DNA of 64,000 nt. It comes from Bradyrhizobium sp. S69 (GTDB lineage: Bacteria; Pseudomonadota; Alphaproteobacteria; Rhizobiales; Xanthobacteraceae). Both the position numbers and the translations under genes were made by a program. The stretch is taken from positions 62,001 to 126,000 of the forward strand of contig NZ_LMUK01000042.1 in assembly GCF_009766005.1 (NCBI RefSeq), read 5' to 3'. This document shows, piece after piece, positions 23,822 through 36,285 of the stretch. Within the stretch, counting starts at the first letter, position 1; every line of letters starts with the position of its first letter. Below the pieces are notes generated by a model, which was not told where the DNA came from, ran no database searches, and worked only from the letters and a program-made list of their open reading frames with translations.

Positions 23822-24742
23822 ATGCCTGAACCCGCACTGACAAAACCGCGTATTGCCGTGATCGGGCTGGGCTCGATGGGCTTCGGCATGGCGACCTCAC
23901 TGCGGCGCGCCGGCTTTGAAGTCACCGGCTGCGACGTCTCGGCGGACGCGGTCAAGAACTTTGTCGCCGACGGCGGCAAGGGCGCTCACACGCCGGCGGA
24001 TGCCGCCAAGGCGGCCGACATCGTCGTCAGCGTGGTGGTCAACGCGGCCCAGACCGAAGCCATTCTGTTCGGCAAGGACGGCGTCGGCGAAACACTGGCC
24101 AGGGACGCGGTGTTCATTTCATCGGCGACCATGGACCCTGATGTGGCGAGGCGGCTTGCAAAGCAACTGGAAACGACCGGGCGGCATTACCTCGACGCGC
24201 CGATCTCGGGTGGGGCGCAGCGCGCGGCGCAGGGTGAACTCACCATTCTCGCTTCCGGCAGCGCCGCGGCTTTTGCCAAGGCAAGGCCCGCGCTCGACGC
24301 GATGGCGGCCAAGCTTTACGAACTCGGCGATGCCGCGGGCCAGGGCGCCGCGTTCAAGATGATCAACCAGCTATTGGCCGGCGTCCATATCGCCGCCGCC
24401 TCGGAAGCGATCGCCTTCGCCGCCAAGCAAGGGCTCGACATCCGGAAAGTCTATGAGGTGATCACTGCCTCGGCCGGCAATTCCTGGATGTTTGAAAACC
24501 GCATCCCGCATGTGCTCGACGGCGACTATACGCCGCGCAGCGCGGTCGAGATCTTTGTAAAAGACCTCGGCATCATCCAGGACATGGCACGCACGGCGAG
24601 ATTTCCGGTGCCGGTTTCGGCCGCAGCATTGCAGATGTTCCTGATGACGGCCGCCTCCGGCATGGGCCGCGACGACGATGCGTCGGTGGCGCGGATGTAT
24701 GCCAAGGTCACCGGCACCCATCTGCCGGGCGATCCGAAATAA
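23822..24742 (+). CDS. ltnD: L-threonate dehydrogenase (beta-hydroxyacid dehydrogenase family)
   Basis: The 306-aa product has the NAD motif IGLGSMGFGMA, the substrate motif DAPISGGAQRAAQGEL and the catalytic lysine in FKMINQLLAG, all features of 3-hydroxyisobutyrate-type dehydrogenases. Placement next to otnI and otnK identifies it as LtnD, which oxidises L-threonate (or D-erythronate) to 2-oxo-tetronate. A GAGGGA site precedes the ATG by six bases. It is first of three genes on the plus strand and diverges from otnC. Confidence 0.9.
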   Translation: MPEPALTKPRIAVIGLGSMGFGMATSLRRAGFEVTGCDVSADAVKNFVADGGKGAHTPADAAKAADIVVSVVVNAAQTEAILFGKDGVGETLARDAVFISSATMDPDVARRLAKQLETTGRHYLDAPISGGAQRAAQGELTILASGSAAAFAKARPALDAMAAKLYELGDAAGQGAAFKMINQLLAGVHIAAASEAIAFAAKQGLDIRKVYEVITASAGNSWMFENRIPHVLDGDYTPRSAVEIFVKDLGIIQDMARTARFPVPVSAAALQMFLMTAASGMGRDDDASVARMYAKVTGTHLPGDPK

Positions 24743-24771
24743 CGCGCCAACGATCAAAAAGAGGACAGAGG

Positions 24772-25554
24772 ATGCCCCGTTTCGCCGCCAATCTCTCGAT
24801 GATGTTCACCGAAGTGCCATTCCTCGACCGTTTTGACGCGGCCGCCAGGGCAGGTTTTACCTCCGTCGAATTCCTGTTTCCCTATGAACATCCGGCCGAG
24901 GCGATCGGCGAACGGCTGCAACGCAACGGCCTGACGCAGGCCTTGTTCAACCTGCCGCCGGGCGATTGGGCCGCCGGCGAAAAAGGTTTTGCCTCGCTCC
25001 CGGAACGGTTCGACGATCTGAAACAGAGCCTGCACACCGCGCTGCCTTATGCGAAAGCGACCGGCGTCAAGCGGGTGCATTTGATGGCCGGTATCGCCGA
25101 CCGCGGCGATGCCAAGGCGGTTGCGGCGTTCCGCAAATCGGTGGCGACAGCCGCTGAGTTCTTCGCGCCGCACGACCTCGACGTCGTGATCGAGCCGATC
25201 AACCCGCGCAACGTGCCGGGTTACTTTCTCAATGATTTTGGCTTTGCGTGCGACCTGATCAACGAGTTGAAGATTCCGAACCTGAAACTTCAGTTCGACA
25301 TCTATCACTGCCAGATCATTCATGGCGACGTCACCATGCGGCTGCGCGAGATGATGTCGATCACCGGCCACGTCCAGATCGCCAGCATTCCCTCGCGCAA
25401 CGAGCCTGATGGCGAGGAATTGAATTATCCGTTCCTGTTCGCGGAGCTCGATAGGCTCGGCTATCGCGGCTTTGTCGGCTGCGAATACAACCCGCGCGGC
25501 AAGACCACCGATGGCCTCGGCTGGTTCAATTCCTACGCCGGAGTAAAGCTGTGA
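24772..25554 (+). CDS. otnI: 2-oxo-tetronate isomerase (hydroxypyruvate isomerase family)
   Basis: This 260-aa TIM-barrel protein has the Hyi/OtnI motifs: MFTEVPFLDRF at the start, the metal Glu in VVIEPINPRNVPGYF, FDIYHCQIIHGD, and the last Glu in VGCEYNPRG. It isomerises 2-oxo-tetronate to 3-oxo-tetronate. It sits 29 bases after ltnD and its stop overlaps the otnK start by four bases. Confidence 0.92.
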   Translation: MPRFAANLSMMFTEVPFLDRFDAAARAGFTSVEFLFPYEHPAEAIGERLQRNGLTQALFNLPPGDWAAGEKGFASLPERFDDLKQSLHTALPYAKATGVKRVHLMAGIADRGDAKAVAAFRKSVATAAEFFAPHDLDVVIEPINPRNVPGYFLNDFGFACDLINELKIPNLKLQFDIYHCQIIHGDVTMRLREMMSITGHVQIASIPSRNEPDGEELNYPFLFAELDRLGYRGFVGCEYNPRGKTTDGLGWFNSYAGVKL

Positions 25555-26843
25555 CTTCAGCCGGAAAGTTGTCTCTGGGCTGCATCGCCGACGATTACAC
25601 CGGCGCCTCCGACCTTGCCAACACGCTGACCCGCGCCGGCCTGCGCACGGTGCAGACCATCGGCGTGCCCGCGGATGATTTTCCGCTGCCCGACGTCGAT
25701 GCCGTGGTGGTGTCGTTGAAAAGCCGCTCGATCTTGGCTTCCGACGCCGTGACGCGGTCGCGCGCGGCGGAAAAATGGCTGCGCGGGCGCGGCGCCGATC
25801 ATGTGCTGTTCAAGATCTGCTCGACCTTCGATTCCACCGACGCCGGCAATATCGGCCCGGTGATGGATGCGCTGCGCGCCGATTCCGGCGATACGATCGT
25901 GCTGGTGACCCCGGCGTTTCCGGAGACCGGCCGCACCGTCTATCAGGGCAATCTGTTCGTCGGATCGGTGCCGCTGAATGAGAGTCCGTTGAAGGATCAT
26001 CCGCTCAATCCGATGCATGATTCCAATCTGGTGCGGGTACTGGCGCGCCAAAGCAAAACAAGGATCGGGCTGCTCGATCTCGCGGCATTGGCGCGCGGAC
26101 CGGAGGCCGTTCGCAACAAACTCGTCGAGCTCGCCGGGCAGAATGTCGGCGCCGTCATCGTCGACGCGGTGTTCGCCTCCGACCTGGAGACCATCGGCGC
26201 GGTGGCGCTGGAGCACCGGCTCTCGGTCGGCGCCTCCGGCATCGGGCTTGGGCTTGCCCGCGCGCTGGTGGCCTCCGGCAGGACCAAATCGCAGGCGACA
26301 TCGGGAGCGATCGCCGACACGCCGGTCGGCGGGCCCGCGGCCTGCCTGGCCGGCAGTTGCTCGCAGGCGACGCTGCTTCAGGTCGCCAATGCCGGGCAGG
26401 TGATGCCGGTGCTTCATCTCGATCCAGAGCAGGTCATTGCGGGCAAGGGCGAAGCCCGCCGCGCGCTGGCCTGGGCGACGGATCGGCTGAGGGATGGCCC
26501 GGTCCTGATCGCCTCGAGTTCGACGCCCGAGGAGGTCGCAGCTCTGCAATCACGTCATGGCCGGGATGCAACCGGGCATGCGATCGAGCAGGCGATGGCC
26601 GATATCGCGGAAGGATTGGTGTCGGCGGGCGTGCGGCGGCTGGTCGTCGCCGGTGGTGAAACTTCAGGCGCTGCGGTGGATCGGCTGGGCATCCCCGGCT
26701 TCCTGGTTGGCGCAGAAATCGCTGCGGGCGTGCCGGTTCTGCGTGCCGTCGGCGCCAAAGCCGGCGATATGTTGCTTGCCTTGAAATCAGGCAATTTCGG
26801 TGGTCCGGAGTTTTTCTCCGATGCCCTCAAGCTGATGCGCTGA
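25551..26843 (+). CDS. otnK: 3-oxo-tetronate kinase (DUF1537 four-carbon acid sugar kinase)
   Basis: The 430-aa product has the two-part DUF1537 fold: N-terminal IADDYTGASDLANTL that binds the sugar acid, and C-terminal AGGETSGAAVDRLGI with a later GNFGGPEFF that binds ATP. It phosphorylates 3-oxo-tetronate at C4. The start is GTG 25551, coupled to otnI (GTGA overlap), with GGAG seven bases upstream. Product goes to OtnC. Confidence 0.93.
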   Translation: MTSAGKLSLGCIADDYTGASDLANTLTRAGLRTVQTIGVPADDFPLPDVDAVVVSLKSRSILASDAVTRSRAAEKWLRGRGADHVLFKICSTFDSTDAGNIGPVMDALRADSGDTIVLVTPAFPETGRTVYQGNLFVGSVPLNESPLKDHPLNPMHDSNLVRVLARQSKTRIGLLDLAALARGPEAVRNKLVELAGQNVGAVIVDAVFASDLETIGAVALEHRLSVGASGIGLGLARALVASGRTKSQATSGAIADTPVGGPAACLAGSCSQATLLQVANAGQVMPVLHLDPEQVIAGKGEARRALAWATDRLRDGPVLIASSSTPEEVAALQSRHGRDATGHAIEQAMADIAEGLVSAGVRRLVVAGGETSGAAVDRLGIPGFLVGAEIAAGVPVLRAVGAKAGDMLLALKSGNFGGPEFFSDALKLMR

Positions 26844-27020
26844 CGATTTCGGCTGGCTGATCGTTCGGCCGTCGCGGCTGGCTGCCCGTAATCCTACGGA
26901 GCCTTGGTTAACGTAAACGCAGGAACCAGCGGTTTATTGTCACGGGGTATTTACTGCCTCGTCTCATCGCCGCGTCATCGTTCCCGCAGCGCCAACGCGC
27001 CAACCAAAAGATTTTCAGCC

Positions 27021-28712
27021 ATGTTCGCCAAGCTCTCGATCCGTTCCAAAATTATCGCGCTGGTGTCGTTTCTGCTCGTCGCGATCGCAGGCATGGGCTT
27101 CCTCGCGGTCCAGGAAATGCGCGCGATGAACGCCAACACGGTCGACATCGCGACCAATTGGATGCCGAGTGTCAAGATTCTGGGCGAGTTGCGCTCGGGC
27201 GTCATCACCTATCGCAACGTGGTTCGGGAGCACATGCTGGCCGAAACGCTGGAGGAGAAGCAGGCCTCGGAAAAGACCTTGGCCGGTGTGGTCGATGCGA
27301 ACCAGAAGCTCCGTCAGACTTACGAGTCGGTAATCACTTCCCCGGAAGAACGCGCGCTTTACAACGACTGGTCGAAGACCTGGGACGATTACAAGAAGGG
27401 CACCGAAGAGGTGATGGCGCTTTCCCGCAAGGAAGCCGGCAAGACGCCGCATGAGGCCCACGAATTGAATACGAAGACGGTCAACAAGATCGGGCTCGCG
27501 GCCGACGAAATCCTCAAGAAGGATATCGACCTCAATGACAGGGGGGCCATCAAGGCCACCCAGGACGCCGCTGACACCTTCTCATCGGCCTTCATGATGA
27601 TCGTGGCCATCCTCGGCGCCGCCGTCGTCATCGGCGCCGCCGTCAGCTTCTACGTGGTTCGCGACATCTCAACCGGCATCGACTCGATCGTGAAGCCGAT
27701 GCAGGCGCTGGGCAAGGGCGAGCTGACCGCGATGGTGCCGCATCAGGGCGAGAAGACGGAAATCGGCGCGATGGCCGACACCTTGCAAGTGTTCAAGGAA
27801 GCGCTGATCGCCAAGAATGCCGCCGATGAGGCCGCCGCCGTTGACGCGGAAGCCAAGATCGAACGCGGCCGCCGGGTCGATAACATTACCCAAGAGTTCG
27901 AAGCGATGATCGGCGAGATCGTCGATACCGTGTCGTCAGCCTCGACCGAACTCGAGGCTTCCGCCGGGACGCTGTCGGCGACCGCTGAGCGTGCGCAGAC
28001 CCTCACCACCGCGGTTGCGGCAGCTTCCGAAGAAGCTTCCACCAATGTGCAGTCGGTGGCGTCCGCCACCGAGGAGATGGCCTCGTCGGTCAATGAGATC
28101 AGCCGCCAGGTGCAGGAATCGGCGCGGATGGCCGGTGAAGCCGTCGATCAGGCCCGCAAGACCAACGACCGCGTCAGCGAGTTGTCGAAGGCGGCGGCGC
28201 GGATCGGCGACGTGGTCGAGCTGATCAACACCATCGCGGGCCAGACCAATTTGCTGGCGCTCAATGCCACCATCGAGGCGGCGCGCGCCGGTGAAGCCGG
28301 CCGGGGTTTTGCGGTCGTGGCCTCGGAAGTGAAGGCGCTGGCGGAACAAACGGCCAAGGCCACCGGCGAGATCGGCCAGCAGATCACCGGCATCCAGGCC
28401 GCGACCCAGGATTCGGTGGGCGCGATCAAGGAAATCAGCGGCACCATCGAAAAACTGTCGGAGATCTCCTCGACCATCGCGGCGGCCGTGGAAGAGCAGG
28501 GTGCGGCGACCCAGGAAATTTCCCGCAACGTGCAGCAGGCCGCCCAGGGCACCCAGCAGGTTTCCGCCAACATCACCGACGTGCAGCGCGGCGCCAGCGA
28601 AACCGGCTCGGCCTCCTCGCAGGTGCTGGCGGCGGCCCAGTCGCTGTCGACCGACAGCAACCGCCTCAAGCTCGAGGTCGGCAAGTTCCTCAGTTCGGTC
28701 CGGGCGGCCTGA
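27021..28712 (+). CDS. Methyl-accepting chemotaxis protein
   Basis: The 563-aa receptor has a membrane helix at about residues 10-30, a periplasmic four-helix-bundle sensor (4HB_MCP type, with EMRAMNANTVDIATNWMPS after the first helix), a second helix at about 190-212, a HAMP domain, and a long coiled cytoplasmic domain. The invariant tip is near residue 400 (IAGQTNLLALNATIEAARAG). It signals to CheA/CheW, which are not encoded here. The start MFAKLSIRSK is chosen because it places the first helix correctly; the open frame begins earlier at 26904. The ligand is unknown, but it follows the tetronate genes by 177 bases. Confidence 0.93.
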   Translation: MFAKLSIRSKIIALVSFLLVAIAGMGFLAVQEMRAMNANTVDIATNWMPSVKILGELRSGVITYRNVVREHMLAETLEEKQASEKTLAGVVDANQKLRQTYESVITSPEERALYNDWSKTWDDYKKGTEEVMALSRKEAGKTPHEAHELNTKTVNKIGLAADEILKKDIDLNDRGAIKATQDAADTFSSAFMMIVAILGAAVVIGAAVSFYVVRDISTGIDSIVKPMQALGKGELTAMVPHQGEKTEIGAMADTLQVFKEALIAKNAADEAAAVDAEAKIERGRRVDNITQEFEAMIGEIVDTVSSASTELEASAGTLSATAERAQTLTTAVAAASEEASTNVQSVASATEEMASSVNEISRQVQESARMAGEAVDQARKTNDRVSELSKAAARIGDVVELINTIAGQTNLLALNATIEAARAGEAGRGFAVVASEVKALAEQTAKATGEIGQQITGIQAATQDSVGAIKEISGTIEKLSEISSTIAAAVEEQGAATQEISRNVQQAAQGTQQVSANITDVQRGASETGSASSQVLAAAQSLSTDSNRLKLEVGKFLSSVRAA

Positions 28713-28740
28713 TCCGGCCGCGCGTGCGCCCCGCCAAAAT

Positions 28741-28767
28741 CCGCCCCCAAACAACTTAAGGGGGCGG
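28741..28767 (+). terminator. GC-rich hairpin after the chemoreceptor gene
   Basis: CCGCCCCC pairs with GGGGGCGG across an 11-base loop, 29 bases after the stop codon at 28712. There is no T-run; plausible 3'-end hairpin. Confidence 0.45.
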
Positions 28768-28826
28768 TCCCGTCGGTAGCCCTATCCGGGGGGCGGGTGC
28801 CGCCGAAGTGAAGGGGGGAAAAGCTT

Positions 28827-28853
28827 CCGGGCGTTGGCTTTTTCGCCCGGTTT
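28827..28853 (+). terminator. Second hairpin (CCGGGCG / CGCCCGG) before the RND gene
   Basis: A 7-base stem CCGGGCG with a 10-base loop, followed by TTTC. A second hairpin of the same geometry (CAACCGG / CCGGTTG, 28863-28886) follows. They may terminate the receptor transcript or act on the efflux promoter. Confidence 0.35.
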
Positions 28854-28931
28854 CGGGTAAATCAACCGGAACGAATTGGCCGGTTGGACGCCAATCCCCG
28901 TCGTTGAGCGGGCCCCTGGAACACCTGACTT

Positions 28932-32118
<3,187 letters not shown>

Positions 32119-32129
<11 letters not shown>

Positions 32130-33312
32130 ATCCCGCCCGCCGGTCTCTCGCCGGAAGCTTGGTATCGTTGGGCTGTTGGCGGGGATCGTCGCGGTGTTGG
32201 TCGTGATTACCGGTATCCGGGCGCGCGAGGATTCCGACACCAAGCTCAAGGAATGGACCGACACCCAGGCCATCCCGACGGTGGCGGTGGCGCTGCCGGA
32301 CGCCAAGGTTCTCAACCCCACCCTCGATCTGCCGGGCCGGCTCGAAGCCTATAACCGCGCGCCGATCTTTGCCCGCGTCAGCGGTTATCTGAAGAGCTGG
32401 AGCGCCGACATCGGCGCCCGGGTCAAGACCGGCGACGTGATTGCCGAAATCGAGGCGCCGGACCTCGACCAGCAGCTGTTGCAGGCGCGCGCCGATCTCG
32501 CCAGCGCGGAAGCCAGCGCGAAATTGTCCGAGGCGACCTTGGGCCGCCGCAGAACGCTGATCGCGTCGAATTTCGTGTCGATGCAGGAAATCGATGAGCG
32601 CACCGCCGATCTCTCCAACAAGAACGGCTCGGTCAAGGCCGACCAGGCCAATGTCGAGCGGCTTGAGGCGCTGGCCGGCTACAAGAAGATCACCGTGCCG
32701 TTCGACGGCATCGTCACCTCGCGCGACACCGACGTCGGCGCCCTGATCAACGCCGGCGGCACCACCGGTCCGGCGATGTTCACGATTTCCGACATCAGGA
32801 AGCTCAGGGTCTATGTCAACGTGCCGCAGACCTATGTGCCCGCGATCAAGATCGGCGCCAAGGCCGTGATCACGATGCCGGAATATCCGACCAAGACTTT
32901 CCTCGCGACCGTGGAGGCCTCCTCGCAATCGGTCGATGTCAACTCCGGTACGACAAGGATGCAGCTTGGGCTCGACAACACGAAGGGCGAATTGATGCCG
33001 GGCGGCTACGCCAACGTGCGGATGTCGCTGACGCGTGACGCGGTGCCGCTGCATATTCCGGCGAGCGCCTTGATCTTCAACCAGAGCGGCCTGCGGGTCG
33101 CGACCGTCGGATCCGACGACAAGGTGCTGTTCAAGACCGTGACCATCGCCCGCGATCTCGGCCGCGACATCGAACTGGGTTCGGGCATCTCGCCGGACGA
33201 CCGCATCATCGTGGCGCCGCCCGACGGCCTCTCCGACGGCGACCAGGTTAGGGTCGCTGCTCCGAAGGGTAAGCCCGCGACTGTCTCCGAAAAGCAGGAC
33301 GTGAAGGGGTAG
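32119..33312 (+). CDS. RND efflux periplasmic adaptor (membrane fusion protein)
   Basis: The 397-aa product has an N-terminal membrane anchor (LGIVGLLAGIVAVLVVITGI), a lipoyl/barrel-sandwich region (RAPIFARVSGYLKSW...GDVIAEIEAPDLDQQL), an alpha-hairpin (about residues 115-180), and a beta-barrel domain. ATG 32119 has GGAG eight bases upstream and overlaps the permease by 11 bases. It links the pump to an unidentified outer-membrane channel. Confidence 0.92.
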
Positions 33313-33397
33313 GGCGGCCAAAGGCGTGTGATATGCCGCGGCCAAAGGCGCGCGGTTCTTCATGCACCGACCGCGGCTCGATCACGGAAGACCGTTC

Positions 33398-34873
33398 ATG
33401 TCGCATGTTCTCATTCGCCGGCGCTTGATCGGGCTGGTTCTGTTCGCCGCGGCGTTGGGCTGGAATCCCGCGACCGCAGCCGCCGCAGCGCCATCGACAA
33501 AAGACCACCCCTGCGATGCCTGCATCAGCATTCGCGTCGGCCTTCCGCATGTTGTTCGAGGGCCGAAGGCCGACATGGCCGATAATCGCTTTACCGAAAT
33601 CCAGGTCGCCGGCGGACATTTTCGTGGTTTCGATGCCCACAACGATACGCGCGCCATCGACGGCAGGTATCCATCCGATATGGGCGGGCCGGAGCACACG
33701 GTGCTTCGTCCAGGCAAGCCCGGAACGTTCTATTCGTGCGGACAATGGCTGAACCATGCCGAGCGCGCCGGCGCCGCGGTGCTGGGTTTCATCCACGATG
33801 AAACCGCATGCAACTACCCGGTTGGCCAAACCCACAAGTCCATGTCGCTCGCCACTTCGACCGATGACGGCCTCACCTGGAATGGCCTTGGGCAAATCAT
33901 CACCGGTACCGACGCTCCCACGGCGAACAAGAACACCGGTGAAGGCGATTGCACGGCGGTCAACGGGCAGGATGGCTTCTATTATGCTTACTGCTTTCGC
34001 GCCAGAGATGGAGCGCTGATCGTCGCGCGCGCGCCGGTGTCCAGCCCTGGTCCCGGCAAGTGGATGAAATTCTTCCAGGGCAGTTGGGACCAACCGGGCC
34101 TGGGAGGGCAAGCAACACGCCTCATGAATGGATCGGGCGTCAGCGCGGCGCGCTGGACGTCTACCGGCCAAACCGTGCTGACAGGCTGGGTCAAGGGCGG
34201 CCTCGGATTGTTTCTGAGCCGCGACCACACGACGCTCACGCCGCTGCCGGAGCCGCTGCTTGCCGTCGACCCCGGCGAGTGGAAGCGCCCGGCTCCATCG
34301 GAGCTCATCTTCTATCCAGTCATCCTCGACGCTACGACCGGCGCCAATCAACTCACGAATTCATGGATGCTGGTCTACGCCTACATGCAGCCCAACGAAG
34401 CCGGCAGCCAGAAATATCTGGTGTTTCGCGATGTCACGGTGTCGACCTCTGACACTCAGGCTTCCGCGCAGGTCGGCGTGTCGCTCGCACGTTGGTACAA
34501 TGCAGGCTTGCACGACCATTGGTCGACGACGGCCGCGGTGCCGGGAAATGACAGCGCCTACAAGCTTGAAGCCAGGTCCGGCTTTCTGATGACGGCCGCC
34601 CCCATGGGCAAACCATCCACCGAAGTGGAAGACTGCGTCAGCGAACGTCCGGGACATCCCGATCATCTACTGGCGCAAAAGGGATTTTGCGAAGCGCACG
34701 CCTATCAGCGGCTGCGCACGGCGGGCTGGGTCTATGCCCAGCAGCAAGCGAATACGCAGCCGCTCTACCAATGCTACGCCGACAGCGAGGCGTCCCACTT
34801 CGCCTCCAATCGGCCGGATTGCGAAGGCAAAGGGCGGATGGAAATACTGCTCGGCTACGATCTGGTTCAATAG
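33398..34873 (+). CDS. Secreted Asp-box beta-propeller protein
   Basis: The 491-aa product has a Sec signal (RRRLIGLVLFAAALGWNPATAAAAA) and an Asp-box STDDGLTW at residues 154-161, the signature of sialidase-type propellers. The repeats around it (GDCTAVNGQDGFYYAYCF, WMLVYAYMQPN) are like five-bladed glycosidase propellers. Cys pairs suggest disulfides. The last ~110 residues (WYNAGLHDHWST, LYQCYADSEASHF) resemble repeat modules of secreted proteins. Catalytic residues cannot be identified, so substrate is open. I chose ATG 33398, preceded by GGAAG, over an ATG 36 bases earlier. A GH-A hydrolase gene follows 25 bases later. Confidence 0.8.
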   Translation: MSHVLIRRRLIGLVLFAAALGWNPATAAAAAPSTKDHPCDACISIRVGLPHVVRGPKADMADNRFTEIQVAGGHFRGFDAHNDTRAIDGRYPSDMGGPEHTVLRPGKPGTFYSCGQWLNHAERAGAAVLGFIHDETACNYPVGQTHKSMSLATSTDDGLTWNGLGQIITGTDAPTANKNTGEGDCTAVNGQDGFYYAYCFRARDGALIVARAPVSSPGPGKWMKFFQGSWDQPGLGGQATRLMNGSGVSAARWTSTGQTVLTGWVKGGLGLFLSRDHTTLTPLPEPLLAVDPGEWKRPAPSELIFYPVILDATTGANQLTNSWMLVYAYMQPNEAGSQKYLVFRDVTVSTSDTQASAQVGVSLARWYNAGLHDHWSTTAAVPGNDSAYKLEARSGFLMTAAPMGKPSTEVEDCVSERPGHPDHLLAQKGFCEAHAYQRLRTAGWVYAQQQANTQPLYQCYADSEASHFASNRPDCEGKGRMEILLGYDLVQ

Positions 34874-34898
34874 CCGCAAAGCGCCGCAGAGATAAACC

Positions 34899-36029
34899 AT
34901 GAGATGCCCCAAAGAAATCGTCGGCCTGCTCTTGGGGCTTGCCGGAACGCTGTCCGTGTACCTGGCTCCAGCCGTGGCGCATGCCGAAGCCATCCTGACC
35001 GGCGTTAATTTCGTTCATCCCAGTCTGTTCAGCGTCGCGGACCAGAATGCCGCTTTTGCCCAGATGAAAATCGCCGGCGTGCGCGTCATCCGGTTCGGGA
35101 TGGAGGACAAAGAGGACGAGAACCTCGATTTCATCAAGCGCGCCTATACGCAGAACATCCGGGTGGTGCTGATCTTCCACGGCAAGTACGCGCCCGGCGC
35201 GCCGGTGCGGCCTTATCGCCCGAAAGAATTTCCCGGCATGTGGCAAGGGCCGCCGATCTCATCTCTGGACCCCGGTCTGTCCCGGATTTATTTCCAGCAG
35301 TTTATCGACAAGCTCGATGCCGCCGGCGTAGCGCTGGCCGGCATCGAGCTTGAGAACGAAATCAACATGGCAGGCAACAACCCGGATTTTCGCTTGCCCG
35401 GCGAGGGACGCCTGCTCGGTCTTGACGATCTCTATCACGATCCTGAAGGCCAACAGGTTGCCAAAGGATATTTGCAATATCTGAAGGTGCTGGCCGCGTT
35501 GAAGGATGTGCGGGATCGTTCGAAGCTCAGCGCCCACACGCCGCTATTGCCCACCAGCCTCGTCGATGCCGGTCCCGAGGGAGCCTGGCCGACGCCGAAG
35601 AATTATGACGGTGTGAGTGCCGGCGCCACGATCGCGTTTTTTCGCGCCAATGGCGTGGACAGGCTGGTGGATGCCTACAATCTCCACACCTACCCATGGG
35701 CTGACGGCCCAGGCGAGAAGGTCTCCGCCATCCATCGCCTGCGACGCCTGCAGCAATTAGTACTGCCGCTGTGCTCTCCCGCCGGCAAACCATGCTGGGT
35801 GACGGAATGGGGTTTCCCGAACGACAGCAAGAGCTGTCCCTCCGATGAGAAGGCGCGCAGCCTGCTGGTCCCGGAAATGATGGAGGATTTCCGCCAGCTC
35901 ACGCAGGAGAAGCGCCTCGCAGGTCTGATCTACTATTCCTGGCTCGGCGAGGCTCGCTTTGATGTCTACCGATGCGGCTCACTCACGAAGACGGGCCACC
36001 TTGCAATTGCACCGATACCCACCCATTGA
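34899..36029 (+). CDS. Secreted glycoside hydrolase-like protein, clan GH-A TIM barrel
   Basis: The 376-aa product has a signal peptide (IVGLLLGLAGTLSVYLAPAVAHAEA). It has the clan GH-A pattern: acid/base Glu154 in GIELENEIN (the Asn-Glu pair) and probable nucleophile Glu303 in CWVTEWGFP. NLHTYPW and GLIYYSW fit strands six and eight of a GH5/GH39-like barrel. It probably cleaves a beta-linked glycan in the periplasm or outside. It follows the propeller gene by 25 bases and is likely co-transcribed. The target is unknown; no polymerase or exopolysaccharide genes are adjacent. Confidence 0.82.
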   Translation: MRCPKEIVGLLLGLAGTLSVYLAPAVAHAEAILTGVNFVHPSLFSVADQNAAFAQMKIAGVRVIRFGMEDKEDENLDFIKRAYTQNIRVVLIFHGKYAPGAPVRPYRPKEFPGMWQGPPISSLDPGLSRIYFQQFIDKLDAAGVALAGIELENEINMAGNNPDFRLPGEGRLLGLDDLYHDPEGQQVAKGYLQYLKVLAALKDVRDRSKLSAHTPLLPTSLVDAGPEGAWPTPKNYDGVSAGATIAFFRANGVDRLVDAYNLHTYPWADGPGEKVSAIHRLRRLQQLVLPLCSPAGKPCWVTEWGFPNDSKSCPSDEKARSLLVPEMMEDFRQLTQEKRLAGLIYYSWLGEARFDVYRCGSLTKTGHLAIAPIPTH

Positions 36030-36080
36030 CCATCAATGTCCGGCTTGGCTTACTGTCGAGCGTTCGTGAACTCTCTTTCC

Positions 36081-36268
36081 CTCCCCCCTTGTGGGAGAGG
36101 GTGGATCGCATCGTAGATGCGAGACGGGTGAGGGGTCGCTGCCTCTCGTTATGTTGCTACCCCTCATCCGGCACGGACTTCGCGCAGCCGATGCGAAGCA
36201 TCGGCGTCCTTTTCAAAGACGGCGGCCGGAGGCCGCCTATGGCCACCTTCTCCCACAAGGGGAGAAGG
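36081..36268. repeat. Composite intergenic repeat, CTCTCCC family
   Basis: It runs from CTCCCCCCTTGTGGGAGAGG through GACGGGTGAGGGGTC, CTACCCCTCATCCGGC and GGCGTCCTTTTCAAAG to CTTCTCCCACAAGGGGAGAAGG. It has the same composition as 8956-9245 but lacks the two nested palindromes. It lies between convergent genes ending at 36029 and 36286. Confidence 0.85.
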
Positions 36269-36285
36269 CAGTGCGGCTGACTTGT

